Source of the DNA: Diphasiastrum complanatum
Taxonomy: Eukaryota > Streptophyta > Lycopodiopsida > Lycopodiales > Lycopodiaceae
DNA: 64,000 bases
Assembly: GCA_029204225.1 (NCBI GenBank)
Contig: CM055098.1
Coordinates: 25,461,473-25,525,472 of the forward strand
Reading direction: 5' to 3'
Below the pieces are notes generated by a model. The model was not told where the DNA came from and searched no databases. It saw nothing but the letters and a program-made list of their open reading frames with translations. Shown piece after piece: positions 51,801 to 54,800 of the stretch (the first letter of the stretch is position 1; each line of letters begins with the position of its first letter). A program made the translations under genes and the position numbers.

Positions 51801-54800
51801 TATAACACGGTATCAGAAAACTTTTAGTTGTGTGGAGGCTGGATTTTTCAGCGATTAATCTACTATTGGAGGAATTTCAATGCATATATTTTTGGGCACA
51901 TATTTGTGCAGCAATTTGTATTTTTCATCAGAACTGCAGTGTGATTAAAATTAAAATCTAACAATTTCATACGATTCCCAACACAATATCTCAAGAAGAC
52001 ATCTCATTTTTCTTTGCTTGTTTTCTAGAAACACTAACTCCAAAACCTTTCTTCAATCAAAGTCATCTCTTTTCTAATTTTTGGCAACAAAAGTTCAGAA
52101 AAATCGAGGGAGCCATGGATGAAGGCAAAGCTATAGGAACATCCATTGGGAAAATTTCTTCTTTTGTTCTATGAGATTTTGTTCAGATTCCCAATGGATC
52201 TTCACATATTTTGTCATTACGAAAGTTCATAGCACTTCCAAGCTTGTCAATCAAAATTTTTGATCACAAGATCTTAGGAGTCAAACTTTGGTCAAAATTG
52301 GAGAATATTTTATTATCTAAACGTGCTTCGACTGCTGCCGACCATGCTAACCCTTTGCTGATCATGAAGTTACTACACGACCAACAGCAGCAATAACATG
52401 CAATGTTCTTCAAAAATTACGATGATACATTCAACAATCTCTTCAACTGATAAGGCAGCCACAATCATTATTACATCTACTCATAGGTTGACTCTACTCC
52501 TCCAATCCACGCACAGTCTATTCATCTAATCTTGCCACTAGTCCAGCTACCAACAATGCTCCTTTGTATTAGATAGAGGATAAAGATATATGTCATGGAG
52601 CACCGACTAGTCCAAGTGCAAAAGAGGGTCATTTGGATGTCGCGTGTGCAAATGAGACACGCATAGAGGTTACACGGTCAGAGAACTTAGTCAGAACAGG
52701 TCTGATCTGAGGCAGCAGAGATGACAGGTCTGATTCAGGGCAGGTGCCAACTAGACATGCAGTGATCTGATTATTACAGGGAGGCAGAACTGAGGAAGGT
52801 GTTATCTGGGAAAGACAGCAACCAGGTAGGCAGGATCTGGACAGGTGGTTTCCAGGGAAGGCAACAATTGGATAGGTCTCATCTGAGGGAGATATCCTCA
52901 AAATTGTTGCATGCAAGTATATTCTTAGTGGAAATCCCATCATCTTTGTACGACAACGATGGGGAGCCTCATGAATCCGTTCTACCGGAGTCAAGCAAGT
53001 TAGATAGATCTAACTACAGCTTGTGGCAATTCAAACTTCAAAACATACTTACAAAGATTATTGGGAAATTGTCACGGGACAAGAGGTGATGGCTCACGGT
53101 CTCAATGATCAAGATAGAAGGATATTTGAGAAGCAGGTGCAGCGTGCACACCATATCATCAACTTATTCTTTTGATTAGGAATGCAATCGGGGCTAAGGA
53201 AGCATGGTATATTCTTAGGAATACATATGACGCCGTGAGTAAGTCTCGAGCTTTGTTCTTGAATAATAAACTTCATACCTTGAAAATGGAATCCGAAGAA
53301 TCAATTGCGGATTTTATTACCAGGGTGAAGGATCTAAGAGATCAGTTGTCTTCTATAGGGGAAATTGTACTTGACAATACTCTTGTACAAATTGTTTTGA
53401 ATAGCTTACCATTTCAATATCAAAACTTTGTTATGACACTGAGTTTGAGGGAGAGATTGCCGACATTCGAGAGATGAATGGTTTGCTACTTCAAGAAGAG
53501 TTACGAAGACAAAACTTGATGTCTAGGGAAGATTTCAAGGAGCTGGGTTTCTTCACCACAAATCATAGCAAGAAGAAAGGAGGCAAAAAGGATCAGAAGC
53601 AGGAAGGCAAGGACAATACGAAAAAAGGAGACAGTTCCAAATCCAATCCAAAGAGAAATGGTAATTGTAACTTTTGTGGTAAATATGGTCATTTTGCATT
53701 TGAGTGCTGGAAAAAGAAGGCAATCCAGGACAAGAAGAAGCAGTCAGGCAACTTCATTGAAGACAAAGACAAAGTGAAGCTGTGGGATGCTATGAGTTAT
53801 TCTCAGCTTCAACATCAGAGATCTCTGAAGACTATTGGTACATTGATTCTGGAGCAACGCAACATATGACACCACATCGTGAGTGGTTTACACAGTTTGA
53901 GGACAGTGGTGTAAATGCACGTGTCAAGCTTGGAGACAATTCTTCTTACAACATCAAAGGTCGAGGTACATTGAGAGTACATTTACCTTCGGGGGATATA
54001 GGAGAAATTAAGAATGTTCTCTATGTTCTAGGTTTAAAGAAGAATTTACTTTCCGCCAAAGCAAAAGCTCTCCGTACATTCTCAGCGTTCCAGGAAGGTA
54101 GGTGTTTGGTAGCTCGGACTTGTGTCATGGAGTACTCACATATACTTCTGGTGGCTCTGTCGCCACGTCAGGAACGAGTCCGAAACGTGACAAGGCTGGT
54201 GCCGTACACGACCAGTGCATAGGCTTAACAGACAATTCTTCTTACGACATCAAAGGTCGAGGTACAATGAGAGTATATTTACCTTCAAGGGATATAGGAA
54301 AACTTAAGAATGTTCTCTATGTTCCAAGTTTAAAGACACGTTCAAGTGTCAACTATTGTGAAGATGGTGAAGAAATGCATTATGCGTTTATGGCTTCAGT
54401 GTTGGATTCAGAGGATCCTCTTCTTGTTGTACTTCCAGCAGGTTGCAAGTGGATTTATGGAACCAAGTTTAAGTCTGATGGTTCTATAGATAAGTATAAA
54501 GCTGGTTGATCTACTGCAGCACCAATGATCAAGTTGCAGATATCTTCACAAAAGGACTTGGTCGAGAAAATCAGGACACTCCTAGGTCTTATTGATAATC
54601 AATTATCCATTAGGGGGGAGTGTTAGGAATTAATGGTTAATTAATTAATTGCAGAGGCCATCCTGCGTGCTAGAAGGCCTATTTCTATTTTTAGTATAGG
54701 TACTATCTATTTTTAGTATAGGTACCTAAGTTAGTACCAATTTTGCTAGAATAGTATAGAATACTATTTTAAAATTATGCTAAAATAGATTGCTATTTTT

